From: Pantoea sp. 18069
Lineage (GTDB): Bacteria > Pseudomonadota > Gammaproteobacteria > Burkholderiales > Burkholderiaceae_C
Assembly (NCBI RefSeq): GCF_902706035.1
Contig: NZ_CACSJA010000014.1
Location: forward strand, 79,657-143,656
Direction of reading: 5' to 3'
Length of the DNA stretch: 64,000 nucleotides
A program made the position numbers and the translations under genes. Positions 42,225 to 51,763 of the stretch are shown piece after piece (within the stretch, counting starts at the first letter, position 1; every line of letters starts with the position of its first letter). A model generated the notes under the pieces. The model was not told where the DNA came from, did not search any database, and saw nothing but the letters and a program-made list of their open reading frames with translations.

Positions 42225-43385
42225 ATGCAGAAGAAGACAGCAAAAAGCACCGTGAAAAAGAACGCCGCCGCCTGGATCGCCGCCCCGGCGCTGGGCCTGG
42301 CCTGCCTGGGCGCCCAGGCGCAGAGCAGCGTGACGCTGTATGGCGTGGTCGACAACGCCATACAGCGCACGACGGCCGGCGGCGTCGGCTCGGTCACCGG
42401 GCTCTCGACCGGCGGCAACGCCACCAGCCGCATCGGCTTTCGCGGCAGCGAAGACCTCGGCGGCGGCTGGCGCGCCGGCTTCCAGCTGGAGAGCGGCCAG
42501 AGTACCGACTCCGGTACCGGCCGCGCCAGCAACACCAACAACCAGGTCAGCGGCGCGACGGCGGCCGGCGGGTTCACCTTCGATCGCATGTCCTATCTGT
42601 CGCTGGGCCACAACCGCTACGGAGACCTGCGTCTGGGCCACGACTTCGCGCCCACCCACTACAACAGCATCATGTTCGACCCCTTCACCACCGTCGGCGT
42701 GGGGCGCGTCGGCAACTTCACCTTCTCCGGCCTGGGCACCACGCCCGTGCCCTCCGCGATCACCGTCAGCAACTCCCTGAGCTACTGGCTGCCGAAGAAC
42801 CTGGGCGGCGTCTACGGCATGGTGATGGTGGCCAGCGGCGAGAACGCGTCGAATGCCCCTGACTCGCATGACGGCAACCTCGCCGGCGCCCGCATCGGCT
42901 ACGCGGCCAACGGCCTGGACGTGGCCGCGGCCCTGGGTCGCACCCGCTATGTCAGCACCGCCACGCTGGGCAACTACACCCACGCCAACGTGGGCGTCAG
43001 CTGGGATGCGGGCTTTGCGAAGTTCTACGGCCTCTACAACGTCGTGCAGCTCGCGCTGTTGTCGGGCGAAGCGCGCAAGCACACCGCCGAGCTGGGCGTG
43101 CAGGTACCGGCAGGCCCGGGCAAGATCAGGGCCAGCTACGCGCGCCTGGAGGACCGCAGCAACGCCGGCGTGCGCAACGCCAACGGGTCGGCCCGCAGCG
43201 ACAACGATGCACAGCAACTGGCGGTAGGCTACGTGTATGACTTCTCGCGGCGCACCGCGCTCTACGGCTCCTACGCCCGCATCCGCAACCAGGGCCAGGG
43301 GGCCTACAACGTCAGCGGTGGGCGGGCGCCGCTGCCGGGCCGCAGCTCCTCGGGCCTGGAGCTCGGCCTGCGCCACGCGTTCTGA
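42225..43385 (+). CDS. Outer-membrane general porin (Burkholderiales type)
   Basis: A 386-residue protein with signal peptide (KKNAAAWIAAPALGLACLGA, cleavage after AQA) and a mature start QSSVTLYGVVDNAIQ typical of Gram-negative trimeric porins. Sixteen amphipathic strands are suggested by alternating patterns. RIGFRGSEDLGGGWRAGFQL is the classic early hairpin, and the chain ends LELGLRHAF with the C-terminal Phe needed for outer-membrane assembly. Within the cluster it likely admits the growth substrate to the periplasm for the Bug receptors on either side. Confidence 0.92.
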   Translation: MQKKTAKSTVKKNAAAWIAAPALGLACLGAQAQSSVTLYGVVDNAIQRTTAGGVGSVTGLSTGGNATSRIGFRGSEDLGGGWRAGFQLESGQSTDSGTGRASNTNNQVSGATAAGGFTFDRMSYLSLGHNRYGDLRLGHDFAPTHYNSIMFDPFTTVGVGRVGNFTFSGLGTTPVPSAITVSNSLSYWLPKNLGGVYGMVMVASGENASNAPDSHDGNLAGARIGYAANGLDVAAALGRTRYVSTATLGNYTHANVGVSWDAGFAKFYGLYNVVQLALLSGEARKHTAELGVQVPAGPGKIRASYARLEDRSNAGVRNANGSARSDNDAQQLAVGYVYDFSRRTALYGSYARIRNQGQGAYNVSGGRAPLPGRSSSGLELGLRHAF

Positions 43386-43432
43386 GCGTCGCCACGCGCA
43401 CGGCTCCACCACGATCAAAACGGAAAATATCC

Positions 43433-44413
43433 ATGTTCCAACAAGACAGAAGACATCATCTGCGCAGCCTGGGCGCATGCGCCCTCGCCGTGTCGGCCTG
43501 GCCCGCCCTGGCCGCCGCCCCGTTTCCCTCCAAGCCCGTCACGCTGATCGTGCCCAATGCGCCCGGCGGCGCCATCGACCTGCTCGCGCGCCTGCTCGAG
43601 CGCCAGCTCAACGAGCGCTGGGGGCAGCCGGTGCTGGTGGTCTACAAGCCCGGCGCGGGCACCGTGCTGGGCACGGACTTCGTGGCCAAGTCGGCGCCTG
43701 ACGGCTACACGCTGGGCCTGGTGGTCACCTCGCATGTGATCAATCCGGCGCTGCGGCCGAAAATGCCATTCGACACCCTGAAAGACCTGACCGGCATCAC
43801 CCAACTGGCCAGCTCGCCCATCGCCATCTCGGCGCGGCCGGGCCTGCCGGTGCAGAACCTGCAGCAGCTGATCGACTACGCGCGCCGCAATCCGGGCAAG
43901 TTGAGCTACGCTTCGCCCGGCAGCGGCAGCTCCATGCACCTGGCCGCCGAGCGGCTGAAAACCCTGGCGGGCATCGACATCCTGCACACGCCCTACAAGG
44001 GCAGCGGCGGCGCCTACCAGGATGTGTTCGGCGAACGGGTGGACCTGATCTTCGACCCGCTGTTCTCGTCGCTGCCGCACATCAAGTCCGGGCGCATGAA
44101 AGCGCTGGCCGTCATCAGCGCGCAGCGTTCGCCGATCGCGCCCGACCTGCCCGCTGCGGCGGAAACGCTGGCCGGATTCGTGGTGGACAGCATTTTCGGC
44201 CTGGTAGCGCCTGCGGCCACCCCCGCACCGGTGCTGGCGAGCATTCACGCGGATGTGGTGCGGGTGCTGCGCACGGATGCCATGCAGGCGCGCATGGCCG
44301 AGGTCGGTTTGACGCCTGTCGGCAACCCTGCGACCGAGTTCAACGCGTTCATCCGCACGGATATGGCGCGCTGGGCGCAGGTGGTGAAGCAGGCCGGGGT
44401 GACCGTGGATTGA
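43433..44413 (+). CDS. Bug-type periplasmic substrate receptor (second in cluster)
   Basis: A 326-residue TctC-family receptor. Signal peptide LRSLGACALAVSAWPALA with a cut near AAAPF; VTLIVPNAPGGAIDLLARLL, YASPGSGSSMHLAAERL and TPYKGSGGAYQDVFGERVDL are typical. It differs clearly from the first Bug in the cluster, so it may bind a different compound or the same one with other affinity. It is the last gene of the run starting at 35256, 47 bp after the porin. Confidence 0.92.
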   Translation: MFQQDRRHHLRSLGACALAVSAWPALAAAPFPSKPVTLIVPNAPGGAIDLLARLLERQLNERWGQPVLVVYKPGAGTVLGTDFVAKSAPDGYTLGLVVTSHVINPALRPKMPFDTLKDLTGITQLASSPIAISARPGLPVQNLQQLIDYARRNPGKLSYASPGSGSSMHLAAERLKTLAGIDILHTPYKGSGGAYQDVFGERVDLIFDPLFSSLPHIKSGRMKALAVISAQRSPIAPDLPAAAETLAGFVVDSIFGLVAPAATPAPVLASIHADVVRVLRTDAMQARMAEVGLTPVGNPATEFNAFIRTDMARWAQVVKQAGVTVD

Positions 44414-44957
44414 ACCGCGCCGATGGGGCGGGGTGCCGCCGGGCGGGTGCCCAGGCGGCCGAGCGGCCGATGCTGGAAGGGATCAGGCCGTGGACGTTGC
44501 CCTCGAACAGGCCCGGCCCCCGCTCGGCGCTGTGGCGAGCGCCGCCTGATCGCGCTGGCCTGCAAACACAGCGGCCGCACGCCGTGCCATTTGCCTGCAT
44601 TTCAGCACCCAGCAAGGGAGGCGTTTTGCGAGGGCCAGGCCATGGGCACTCGGCGCGGTACCTAGAAAGAGAAAACGGACCTTCGTGTCTTCTTTGGACT
44701 TTTTCAGGCCGACCCGCCCGCACAGGCCCAGAGCCACAACGACTCAAGTGCGCTCAAGTCCAATGACTTGAGCCACGTCAAGTCCGTGTCTCGCAAGAGC
44801 CGGTAAAACAGGCAAGTGTCTGGAGCGGATTGCCAATCTCCAAAGGGCTGCGTCGAAGGATGGATGGCCGCTGACATCATGTTGAAGCCTTGAGCTATCC
44901 AAAAATCCGCTCCAGATAGCCGTTGCCCCTCCGCTACACCTGTGTTCTATTACATCC
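44414..44957. other. Intergenic region between the catabolic cluster and the P-type ATPase
   Basis: About 540 bp with no credible gene. The main feature is a group of CAAGT motifs with an inverted repeat at 44752-44773. The DNA becomes more AT-rich just before the ATPase start. Confidence 0.4.
44752..44773. repeat. 9-bp inverted repeat within four CAAGT motifs
   Basis: GCTCAAGTC (44752-44760) and GACTTGAGC (44765-44773) flank CAAT. Two more direct copies of the half-site lie nearby: ACTCAAGT at 44742-44749 and GTCAAGTCC just downstream near 44778. The regular repetition looks like a protein-binding array about 185 bp before the ATPase gene; alternatively the central dyad is a terminator-like hairpin lacking a T-run. 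Confidence 0.6.
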
Positions 44958-47738
44958 ATGACCCTCGCTACATCCTCCGACCCGGCTGCGGCGCACGCCC
45001 AGACAGCGACCGATAGCTGGGCCAAGCCAGCAGACGCCGTGCTGCAAGAACTCGACTCGCAGCGAGAAGGGCTTATGCCGCATGAGGCCGTGCGTCGCCT
45101 GGCGGTGCATGGAGCTAACGAACTGCCAGCGCAGCAGCGCACGCCCGCACTGCTGCGCTTTCTCCTGCAGTTCAACAATGCGCTGATCCTCTTCCTGCTG
45201 GCCGCCGCCGCACTGGCTGGTGCGCTGGGGCACTGGGTCGATGCCAGCGTGATCGTCGCTGTCGTCACCGTGAATGCCATCGTCGGCTTCGTCCAGGAAG
45301 GCAAGGCCGAGGAGGCCCTGAACGCACTGCGTTCCCTGCTGGCGCCCAGCGCCAGGGTGTTGCGCGCCGGGCAACGCGCATCGGTACCGGTGGCCACGCT
45401 GGTCCCTGGCGACATCGTGCTGCTGGAGGCCGGCGACCGGGTGCCGGCCGATCTGCGCCTGCTGCGCGCGCGCGGCTTGCTCGTCGACGAGGCGATTCTC
45501 ACGGGGGAATCCGTCGCCAGCGTCAAGACCGAAGCCAGCGTCGACGCCAAGGCGGCGCTGGGCGACCGGGAAGGCATGGCTTACTCCGGCACGCTGGTCG
45601 CCGCCGGCCAGGGCGTGGGGCTGGTGGTCGCCACCGGCAGCCACACCGAAATCGGCCGCATCAGCAGCCTGCTCGGCTCGGTGCAGTCGCTGACCACGCC
45701 GCTGCTGCGCCAGGTCAACCAGTTCGGGCGCCGGTTCACGGTGCTGTCCATCGTCGTTGCCGGGGTGCTCTTCGCCTACGCGGTCGGGCTGCGCGACATG
45801 GACTGGGTCGATGCGCTGATGGTGGTGGTCGCCATCGCCGTCTCTCTCGTGCCCGAAGGCCTGCCTGCGGTCATCACCATCACGCTGGCGATCGGGGTGC
45901 GGCGCATGGCCGCACGACATGCCATCGTCCGTCGTCTGCCGGCGGTGGAAACCTTGGGTGCCACGACGGTGATCTGCTCCGACAAGACAGGCACCCTCAC
46001 CCGCAACGAGATGACCGCCTGCCGCGTTGTCACCGATTCGGCCTGCATCGGCGTGGGCGGCTCCGGCTACGCCCCGGTGGGGGCCATCGACCTTCCCGAA
46101 GGCAACGAGGACTTGCCGACCAACGCGCGTCGATTGATCGAGGTTGGCCTGCTGTGCAACGACGCGCAGTTGCTGCAGCCCGAACCCGGCGATTGGAAGG
46201 TCGACGGCGACCCCATGGAAGGCGCGCTGGTGGCCTTGGCCATGAAAGCCGGTCTCGAGCCCGATGCCTTGCGTGCGGGGCATCCCCGCGCCGACGAGAT
46301 CCCGTTCGATGCGCAGCACCGGTTCATGGCCACACTGCACGTCTTGGCAGACGGCGGGGCGCAGCTGCTTGTCAAAGGCGCGCCGGAGCGCGTACTGGCC
46401 ATGAGCAGCGGCCAGCTCGATGCCGATGGAACAACGCAGCCGCTGGACGCCGCTTACTGGCAGCGCAGCATTGCCGATGCGGCATCGGCCGGCGAGCGCG
46501 TGCTCGGCTTCGCCATGCGGCGTCTTGACGCCGCGCCGCCGCAGCTTGACTTTGGCGCAGCGGGCGAGCTGGTCTTCCTCGGCATCGTCGGTTTCATCGA
46601 TCCGCCCCGCGCGGAAGCGATGGCGGCTGTGGCGGACTGCCGCAGCGCCGGCATCGCGGTGAAGATGATCACCGGCGATCATGCGGCCACGGCCGCCGCC
46701 ATCGCCGCCCAGCTGGGTTTGGCGGAGCAGCCGGTGGTCGTCACCGGGCAGGCCATCGATGCGGCCTCGGATACCGAGTTGCGCGCATTGGCCCTGCAGG
46801 CGCATGTTTTCGCCCGCGCCGACCCCGCACACAAGTTGCGCGTGGTGCGGGCGTTGCAGGCGCAAGGCCATGTGGTGGCGATGACCGGCGACGGCGTGAA
46901 CGACGCACCCTCGCTCAAGCAGGCCGATGTCGGCATTGCCATGGGCAACAAGGGGACCGACGCGGCGAAGGAGGCCGCGCAGATCGTGCTGGCAGACGAC
47001 AACTTTGCCTCCATCGTGGCCGCGGTGAGCGAAGGCCGGACCGTGTACGACAACATCCGCAAGGTCATCGCCTGGACGCTGCCCACCAACGGCGGCGAGG
47101 TTCTCGCCATCGTGGCGGCCCTCATGCTGGGCCTTACGCTGCCTATGACGCCCCCGCAGATCCTCTGGATCAACATGATACTGACCATCACGCTCGGATT
47201 GGTGCTGGCCTTCGAACCCGCCGAGCCTGGTGTGATGCAACGGCTGCCGCGCAGCCCGCAGGCGCCGCTGCTGTCGCCCTTCATGCTCTGGCGCGTGGCG
47301 TTCGTGTCGGTGCTCTTCACCGTCGGGGTCTTTGCGATCATGGCCTGGGCGCAATACCGCAGCTTTGGCACCGAACTGGCGCGCACGATGGTGGTCAACG
47401 TACTGTGCGTGATGGAGATCGCCTATCTCTTCAACGTGCGCTACCTGCACATGGGCTCCTTCACCTGGCGCGGTGCCCGCGGCACACCCGCGGTTCTCTG
47501 GGCGATCGCCGCAGTCGTGCTGGCGCAGCTTGCCTTCACCTACCTGCCCTGGATGCAGGCGCTGTTCGATACGCGTGACGTGCCCTTGATCGATGGACTG
47601 GTCATCCTTGGCGTCGGCGTGGTGTTGATGGCCGTGCTCGAAGTCGAGAAGGCCTTGCTGCGCCGCTGGGGCTTGTTCGCCGATCTCGGCGCGCCCGCCA
47701 CCGGCGGGCGGCCTGTGCCCGGCGAAGTTTCTCGCTGA
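44958..47738 (+). CDS. P2-type cation-transporting ATPase
   Basis: A 926-residue P-type ATPase. An N-terminal cation-ATPase domain (LQELDSQREGLMPHEAVRRL) precedes actuator ILTGESVASVKTE. The TM4 motif PEGLPAVIT is near residue 300, and the phosphorylation site is CSDKTGTLTRNEM (Asp ~342). The hinge TGDGVNDAPSLKQADVGIAM and C-terminal cation domain follow. PEGLP identifies the P2A/P2B-like group (Ca2+ or related), not a heavy-metal exporter. Direction and ion cannot be fixed from sequence. It precedes the DASS transporter by 72 bp on the same strand. Confidence 0.9.
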   Translation: MTLATSSDPAAAHAQTATDSWAKPADAVLQELDSQREGLMPHEAVRRLAVHGANELPAQQRTPALLRFLLQFNNALILFLLAAAALAGALGHWVDASVIVAVVTVNAIVGFVQEGKAEEALNALRSLLAPSARVLRAGQRASVPVATLVPGDIVLLEAGDRVPADLRLLRARGLLVDEAILTGESVASVKTEASVDAKAALGDREGMAYSGTLVAAGQGVGLVVATGSHTEIGRISSLLGSVQSLTTPLLRQVNQFGRRFTVLSIVVAGVLFAYAVGLRDMDWVDALMVVVAIAVSLVPEGLPAVITITLAIGVRRMAARHAIVRRLPAVETLGATTVICSDKTGTLTRNEMTACRVVTDSACIGVGGSGYAPVGAIDLPEGNEDLPTNARRLIEVGLLCNDAQLLQPEPGDWKVDGDPMEGALVALAMKAGLEPDALRAGHPRADEIPFDAQHRFMATLHVLADGGAQLLVKGAPERVLAMSSGQLDADGTTQPLDAAYWQRSIADAASAGERVLGFAMRRLDAAPPQLDFGAAGELVFLGIVGFIDPPRAEAMAAVADCRSAGIAVKMITGDHAATAAAIAAQLGLAEQPVVVTGQAIDAASDTELRALALQAHVFARADPAHKLRVVRALQAQGHVVAMTGDGVNDAPSLKQADVGIAMGNKGTDAAKEAAQIVLADDNFASIVAAVSEGRTVYDNIRKVIAWTLPTNGGEVLAIVAALMLGLTLPMTPPQILWINMILTITLGLVLAFEPAEPGVMQRLPRSPQAPLLSPFMLWRVAFVSVLFTVGVFAIMAWAQYRSFGTELARTMVVNVLCVMEIAYLFNVRYLHMGSFTWRGARGTPAVLWAIAAVVLAQLAFTYLPWMQALFDTRDVPLIDGLVILGVGVVLMAVLEVEKALLRRWGLFADLGAPATGGRPVPGEVSR

Positions 47739-47810
47739 AAAGTCGGATCCGCCTCCCGCGCAAGGCCTCGCAGATTCATCCGCATCCATCAACTCCAAGG
47801 ATAGACACCG

Positions 47811-49316
47811 ATGCTCTCCCGCGCCAAGGCCGCATTTCGCTATTTCAGCGAGGCGGTTCCCTTCCGGCTGGGCCCGGCCCTGATCAGCACCGCCGTGCTG
47901 GTGCTGCTGCTGTTGATCCCCTGTCCCGAAGGCCTCACGCCCAAGGCCTGGGGCCTGGTGGCGATATTCTTGACCACCATCGTCGCCATCATCCTCAAGG
48001 TCATGCCGATCGGGGTCATGGCGATGATGGCCATCGTGATCGTCTCGCTCTCGCAGGTCACCTCGAACTCATCCAAGGGCGCAATCACCGATGCACTGAG
48101 CAGTTTCTCCAACCCTCTGATCTGGTTGATCGTGGTGGCAATCCTGATCTCGCGTGGCCTGAAGAAAACCGGCCTGGGCAGCCGCATCGGCCTGATCTTC
48201 ATCTCCCTGCTGGGCAAGCGCACCGTGGGCATAGGCTACGGGCTGACGGTCTGCGAACTGGTACTGGCCCCCTTCACGCCCAGCAACACCGCGCGCGGCG
48301 GCGGCATCGTGCATCCGATCATGAAGTCGATTGCCAGCACCTTCGACTCGGATCCGGCCAAAGGCACCCAGGGCAAGGTCGGCACTTACCTGGCGCTGGT
48401 CAACTACCACGCCAACCCGATCACCTCCGCGATGTTCCTGACCGCCACTGCGCCCAATCCCCTGGTGGTGGACTACATCGCCAGGGCGACCAACCAGGGC
48501 TTTCATCTGACCTGGACCACCTGGGCGCTGTGCATGCTGCTGCCAGGCCTGGTCTGCCTGCTCGTGATGCCCCTCGTGATCTACCTGCTGTCACCACCGG
48601 AATTGAAGGCGACGCCGAACGCCGTGGAATACGCGCGCTCCGAGTTGCAGAAAATGGGGCCGCTGACACCGAGGGAAAAGGTGATGATGGGCACCTTTGG
48701 CCTGTTGCTGGTGCTGTGGGCGAACGTCCCGGCCATGCTGCTCGGTCCCGCGTTCACCCTGGATCCGACGGTGGTCGCCTTCGTCGGACTGTTCATACTG
48801 ATCATCACCGGCACCCTCGACTGGGACGACGTCCTGTCCGAGAAGAGCGCATGGGACACGCTGGTGTGGTTTGGCGCGCTGGTGATGATGGCCGAGCAAT
48901 TGAACAAGGTGGGCGTGATCGCCTGGTTCTCGGAAGGCATGAAAGGCGCCATTGTTGCCAGCGGCATGGGATGGGAGCCGATTGCCGCCATCCTGGTCCT
49001 GGTGTTCGTGTTCTCGCACTACCTGTTTGCCAGCACCACGGCGCACATCAGCGCGATGATGTTCGCGTTCCTGGGTGTAGGCGCCCAGTTGATCCCGGCG
49101 GAGTATGTGGTGCCTTTCATGCTGATGATGACCGCGGGATCGGCCATCATGATGACGCTCACCCACTACGCCACCGGCACCTCGCCCATCATTTTCGGCA
49201 GCGGATACGTCACTATGGGCAAGTGGTGGCGGGTAGGTTTCGTGATGTGCGTGGTCGAGCTGCTGATCTTCGCGGTCATAGGCAGCATCTGGTGGAAGGC
49301 GCTGGGATACTGGTGA
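47811..49316 (+). CDS. DASS family anion:Na+ or antiport transporter (CitT/TtdT-like)
   Basis: A 501-residue inner-membrane protein with about twelve helices. The two conserved hairpin motifs are recognisable: FTPSNTARGGGIVHPIM and YATGTSPIIFGSGYV. Closest type is the CitT/TtdT/YflS group, which exchanges citrate, tartrate, succinate or malate. It follows the P2-type ATPase and precedes, convergently, a Bug-acyl-CoA cluster, so no single pathway is obvious. A carboxylate uptake role is likely from family alone. Confidence 0.9.
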   Translation: MLSRAKAAFRYFSEAVPFRLGPALISTAVLVLLLLIPCPEGLTPKAWGLVAIFLTTIVAIILKVMPIGVMAMMAIVIVSLSQVTSNSSKGAITDALSSFSNPLIWLIVVAILISRGLKKTGLGSRIGLIFISLLGKRTVGIGYGLTVCELVLAPFTPSNTARGGGIVHPIMKSIASTFDSDPAKGTQGKVGTYLALVNYHANPITSAMFLTATAPNPLVVDYIARATNQGFHLTWTTWALCMLLPGLVCLLVMPLVIYLLSPPELKATPNAVEYARSELQKMGPLTPREKVMMGTFGLLLVLWANVPAMLLGPAFTLDPTVVAFVGLFILIITGTLDWDDVLSEKSAWDTLVWFGALVMMAEQLNKVGVIAWFSEGMKGAIVASGMGWEPIAAILVLVFVFSHYLFASTTAHISAMMFAFLGVGAQLIPAEYVVPFMLMMTAGSAIMMTLTHYATGTSPIIFGSGYVTMGKWWRVGFVMCVVELLIFAVIGSIWWKALGYW

Positions 49317-49439
49317 GGCGGCCGGCATTGCGCGTCGCAGTTTCGGCGTCGTGCGAGTCCCCGCAGCGGTGTTCGTCAGCCGCGTGCCGCAGCGCCTGAA
49401 CTGTACTTGCGGCGCCCAGGCACGCGGCGCGCCCACGCG

Positions 49440-50447
49440 TTACATGGGCTCGATCAAGGCCTTCTTCATCATGGTCTCGGTCAGCCCCATTTCCTTGGTG
49501 AACGCCCGCCGGTAGGTCTCGCCATCCATGGGCGAAACGTTGCCGCCTTGCTCCTCCAGCGCGGCGACCACGGACGGCTGCCTGAGCGCCTTCTCGAATG
49601 CGGCGCGCATGCGTGCCACGATGGGCTCGGGCGTGCCCACGGGTACCGAGACACCGCCCCAGGACATGAGCTCCACTCCGCGCACACCCAGCTCGGCCAG
49701 TGTGGGCACCTGGGGCAGCTTGGGGTTGCGACGGGGGCCGGCAATCGCCAGGGCGCGCAGCTTGCCCGCCTGGATGTTGGCGTACGCGACGGAAAAGATG
49801 GGCGCGCCGAAGCTGACCTGCTGGCCCATGACGGCATTCACGATTTCCGATGCCCCCTTGTAAGGCACATGGGTGACCTGCACGTCGACCGCACTCAGAA
49901 ACAGCTCCACCCCCAGGTGTGACGGCGTGCCTACGCCGCCCGAGGCATAGTCGAGCTTGCCCGGCGCCAGGCGGGCCTTGGCCATCAGGTCGTCCAGCGT
50001 GCGGATGTCCGACGCTGCGTTGACGATGAGCACGATGTCCGAACTGGTCAAGCCCATCACATGCTGGAAGTCCTTGAGCGCGTCATAGCCAGGCGCCTTG
50101 TACATGTGCATGCTTGCGGCCATGGGCGCGCTGGAGTAGATCCAGGTATAGCCGTCGGGCGCGGCCTTGGCGGCCACGCGCGCGCCCAGGTTGCCGCCCA
50201 CGCCGCCACGGTTCTCTATGATCACAGGTTGGCCCAGCTCGCGCGCCACGGCCTCCTGGATGACGCGCGCCGTGGTGTCGGGCGCCGTGCCCGCCAGAAA
50301 AGGCACGATCCACTTGATGGGGCGCGCAGGCCAGGGCTCGGCTGCGCGCGCCGCGCCCAGGCCGAGCAGCGCGGGCGCGGGCAGCAGGCCGGCGGCCAGG
50401 CTGCGGCCAAGGAATTGCCGGCGATGCAGTGATATGGGAATGCTCAT
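49440..50447 (-). CDS. Bug-type periplasmic receptor with Tat-like signal
   Basis: A 335-residue TctC-family receptor. Its signal HRRQFLGRSLAAGLLPAPAL has a twin-arginine-like RRQFLG motif, unlike the Sec-type signals of the two Bug genes near 40-44 kb. The cut is probably after ARA (GAARAAEPWPARP). Family core: IKWIVPFLAGTAPDTTARVI, VIIENRGGVGGNLGARVAA, YASGGVGTPSHLGVEL, VPYKGASEIVNAVM. It is the last gene of a run with an acyl-CoA ligase and acyl-CoA dehydrogenase, so its ligand is probably the acid activated by that ligase. Confidence 0.9.
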   Translation of the reverse strand: MSIPISLHRRQFLGRSLAAGLLPAPALLGLGAARAAEPWPARPIKWIVPFLAGTAPDTTARVIQEAVARELGQPVIIENRGGVGGNLGARVAAKAAPDGYTWIYSSAPMAASMHMYKAPGYDALKDFQHVMGLTSSDIVLIVNAASDIRTLDDLMAKARLAPGKLDYASGGVGTPSHLGVELFLSAVDVQVTHVPYKGASEIVNAVMGQQVSFGAPIFSVAYANIQAGKLRALAIAGPRRNPKLPQVPTLAELGVRGVELMSWGGVSVPVGTPEPIVARMRAAFEKALRQPSVVAALEEQGGNVSPMDGETYRRAFTKEMGLTETMMKKALIEPM

Positions 50448-50530
50448 CTTGCTTGTCTCCTGTCTTTATATGGGAAATGTCCTCGCGGCAAGCCGTGCAT
50501 GGCAGCGGCCGTTGCGGCCTGCCGCCTGCT

Positions 50531-51745
50531 TCAGGCCCGCGGTGCCAGCAGTTCCCTGGCAATGGTGTTGCGCTGTATCTCGCTGGTGCCCGTCAGCACG
50601 CGGTACATGCGCAGCATGCGAAAAAGGAATTCCACGCGCCGGCCCTGCACGATGCCCTCTCCGCCATGGATCTGCACCGCCCGGTCGGCAATGCGAAAGG
50701 CGGTCTCGGAGCAGAACAACTTGGCCATGGAGGCTTCGGCGCGGGCCTCGCTGCCGGCGTCGATCTGGCGCGCGGTGCCCAGCATCAGCGCGCGCGCCGC
50801 ACTCAGCTCGGTCGCCATGTCGGCAAGCATGTGCTGGATGGCCTGGAACTCGCCAATCGCGCGGCCGAACTGGCGCCGTTGCAGCGCGTAGTCGCGCGCA
50901 TCGCGCAGCGCCACCTGCGCCAGGCCCAGCATGGCCGGGCAGTGCAGCAGCCGGTTGACGGTGATGCGCCCGAGCGCCAGCGCCAGGCCCCGGCCCGGCG
51001 CGCCGATCAGATTGGCCGACGGCACGCGACACGATTCCAGCACGATGTCCCCGGTGTGCGACTGGCCGGCCATGGTCTTGTAGCCGCTCTCCACGCGCAC
51101 GCCCGGGGATTTGAGGTCCACGAAGAAGGCCGTGATCTCGCGCTGCGCCGGGTCGCTGGCCGTGGACGCCATCAGCACCGCATAGTCGGCAAACGGCGAG
51201 CCCGAGATGAAGCGCTTGCGCCCGTCGATCACGAAGTCGTCGCCGTCGCGCACCGCCCGGGTCTGCACCGCGCCCGCGTCCGATCCGGCCTCGGACTCGG
51301 TCAGCGCAAAGCAGATGGCCTTCTCGGCCTGCGCCACGGGAGTGATGAACTGCTGCAACTGCCAGGGCGTGGCCTGGCGGGCCAGCGCGCCCACGCGCGG
51401 CGGGCCGCTGAGCTCGCCCAACACGTGGGGCGCAAAGGGCGAGCCGCTGGCGTAGATCGCCTCCTTGATCAGCACATGGTCCAGCACCGAGAGGTCCAGG
51501 CCGCCCATGGCCTGGGGCAAGGTCATCCCGTAGAAGCCCAGCGCCTGGGAACGTTTCCAGACCTGCTGCAGCAGGCTTCGATCCGCGCCGTGCTCGTGAT
51601 CGACGCCATGCGTGCGGGCCAGCGCGTCGAGTTCGCCGAGCAGGAACTCGTTGATGCGCGCGATAAGCTCGGCCGCGCGCTCCGAACCCTCGAATGGCAG
51701 GTCGAATAGCGGGGCAGGAAGGGGAGAGATGGAATCGGTCTTCAT
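50531..51745 (-). CDS. Acyl-CoA dehydrogenase
   Basis: A 404-residue FAD enzyme. The N-terminal helical domain has LGFYGMTLPQAMGGLDLSVL, the middle strand domain CFALTESEAGSDAGAVQTRA for FAD binding, and the C-terminal domain QIHGGEGIVQGRRVEFLFRM. The segment VLTGTSEIQRNTIARELL contains the Glu at the usual catalytic-base region. It introduces an alpha-beta double bond into an acyl-CoA. Its gene is 18 bp after the acyl-CoA ligase gene and 83 bp before the Bug gene, consistent with uptake, activation, then oxidation of an organic acid. No hydratase or thiolase is adjacent. Confidence 0.9.
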   Translation of the reverse strand: MKTDSISPLPAPLFDLPFEGSERAAELIARINEFLLGELDALARTHGVDHEHGADRSLLQQVWKRSQALGFYGMTLPQAMGGLDLSVLDHVLIKEAIYASGSPFAPHVLGELSGPPRVGALARQATPWQLQQFITPVAQAEKAICFALTESEAGSDAGAVQTRAVRDGDDFVIDGRKRFISGSPFADYAVLMASTASDPAQREITAFFVDLKSPGVRVESGYKTMAGQSHTGDIVLESCRVPSANLIGAPGRGLALALGRITVNRLLHCPAMLGLAQVALRDARDYALQRRQFGRAIGEFQAIQHMLADMATELSAARALMLGTARQIDAGSEARAEASMAKLFCSETAFRIADRAVQIHGGEGIVQGRRVEFLFRMLRMYRVLTGTSEIQRNTIARELLAPRA

Positions 51746-51763
51746 TGCGTGTCTTTCTCGTGT

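Noticed and set aside
40416..43478. Open reading frame of 1020 codons on the minus strand
   Set aside because: It is the antisense shadow of the Bug, IlvD/Edd and porin genes, is His/Arg/Ala-rich, and has no domain. High-GC codon bias keeps the antisense frame open.
44934..47798. Open reading frame of 954 codons antisense to the P2-type ATPase
   Set aside because: Shadow frame with biased composition and no recognisable fold; the sense gene has every ATPase motif.
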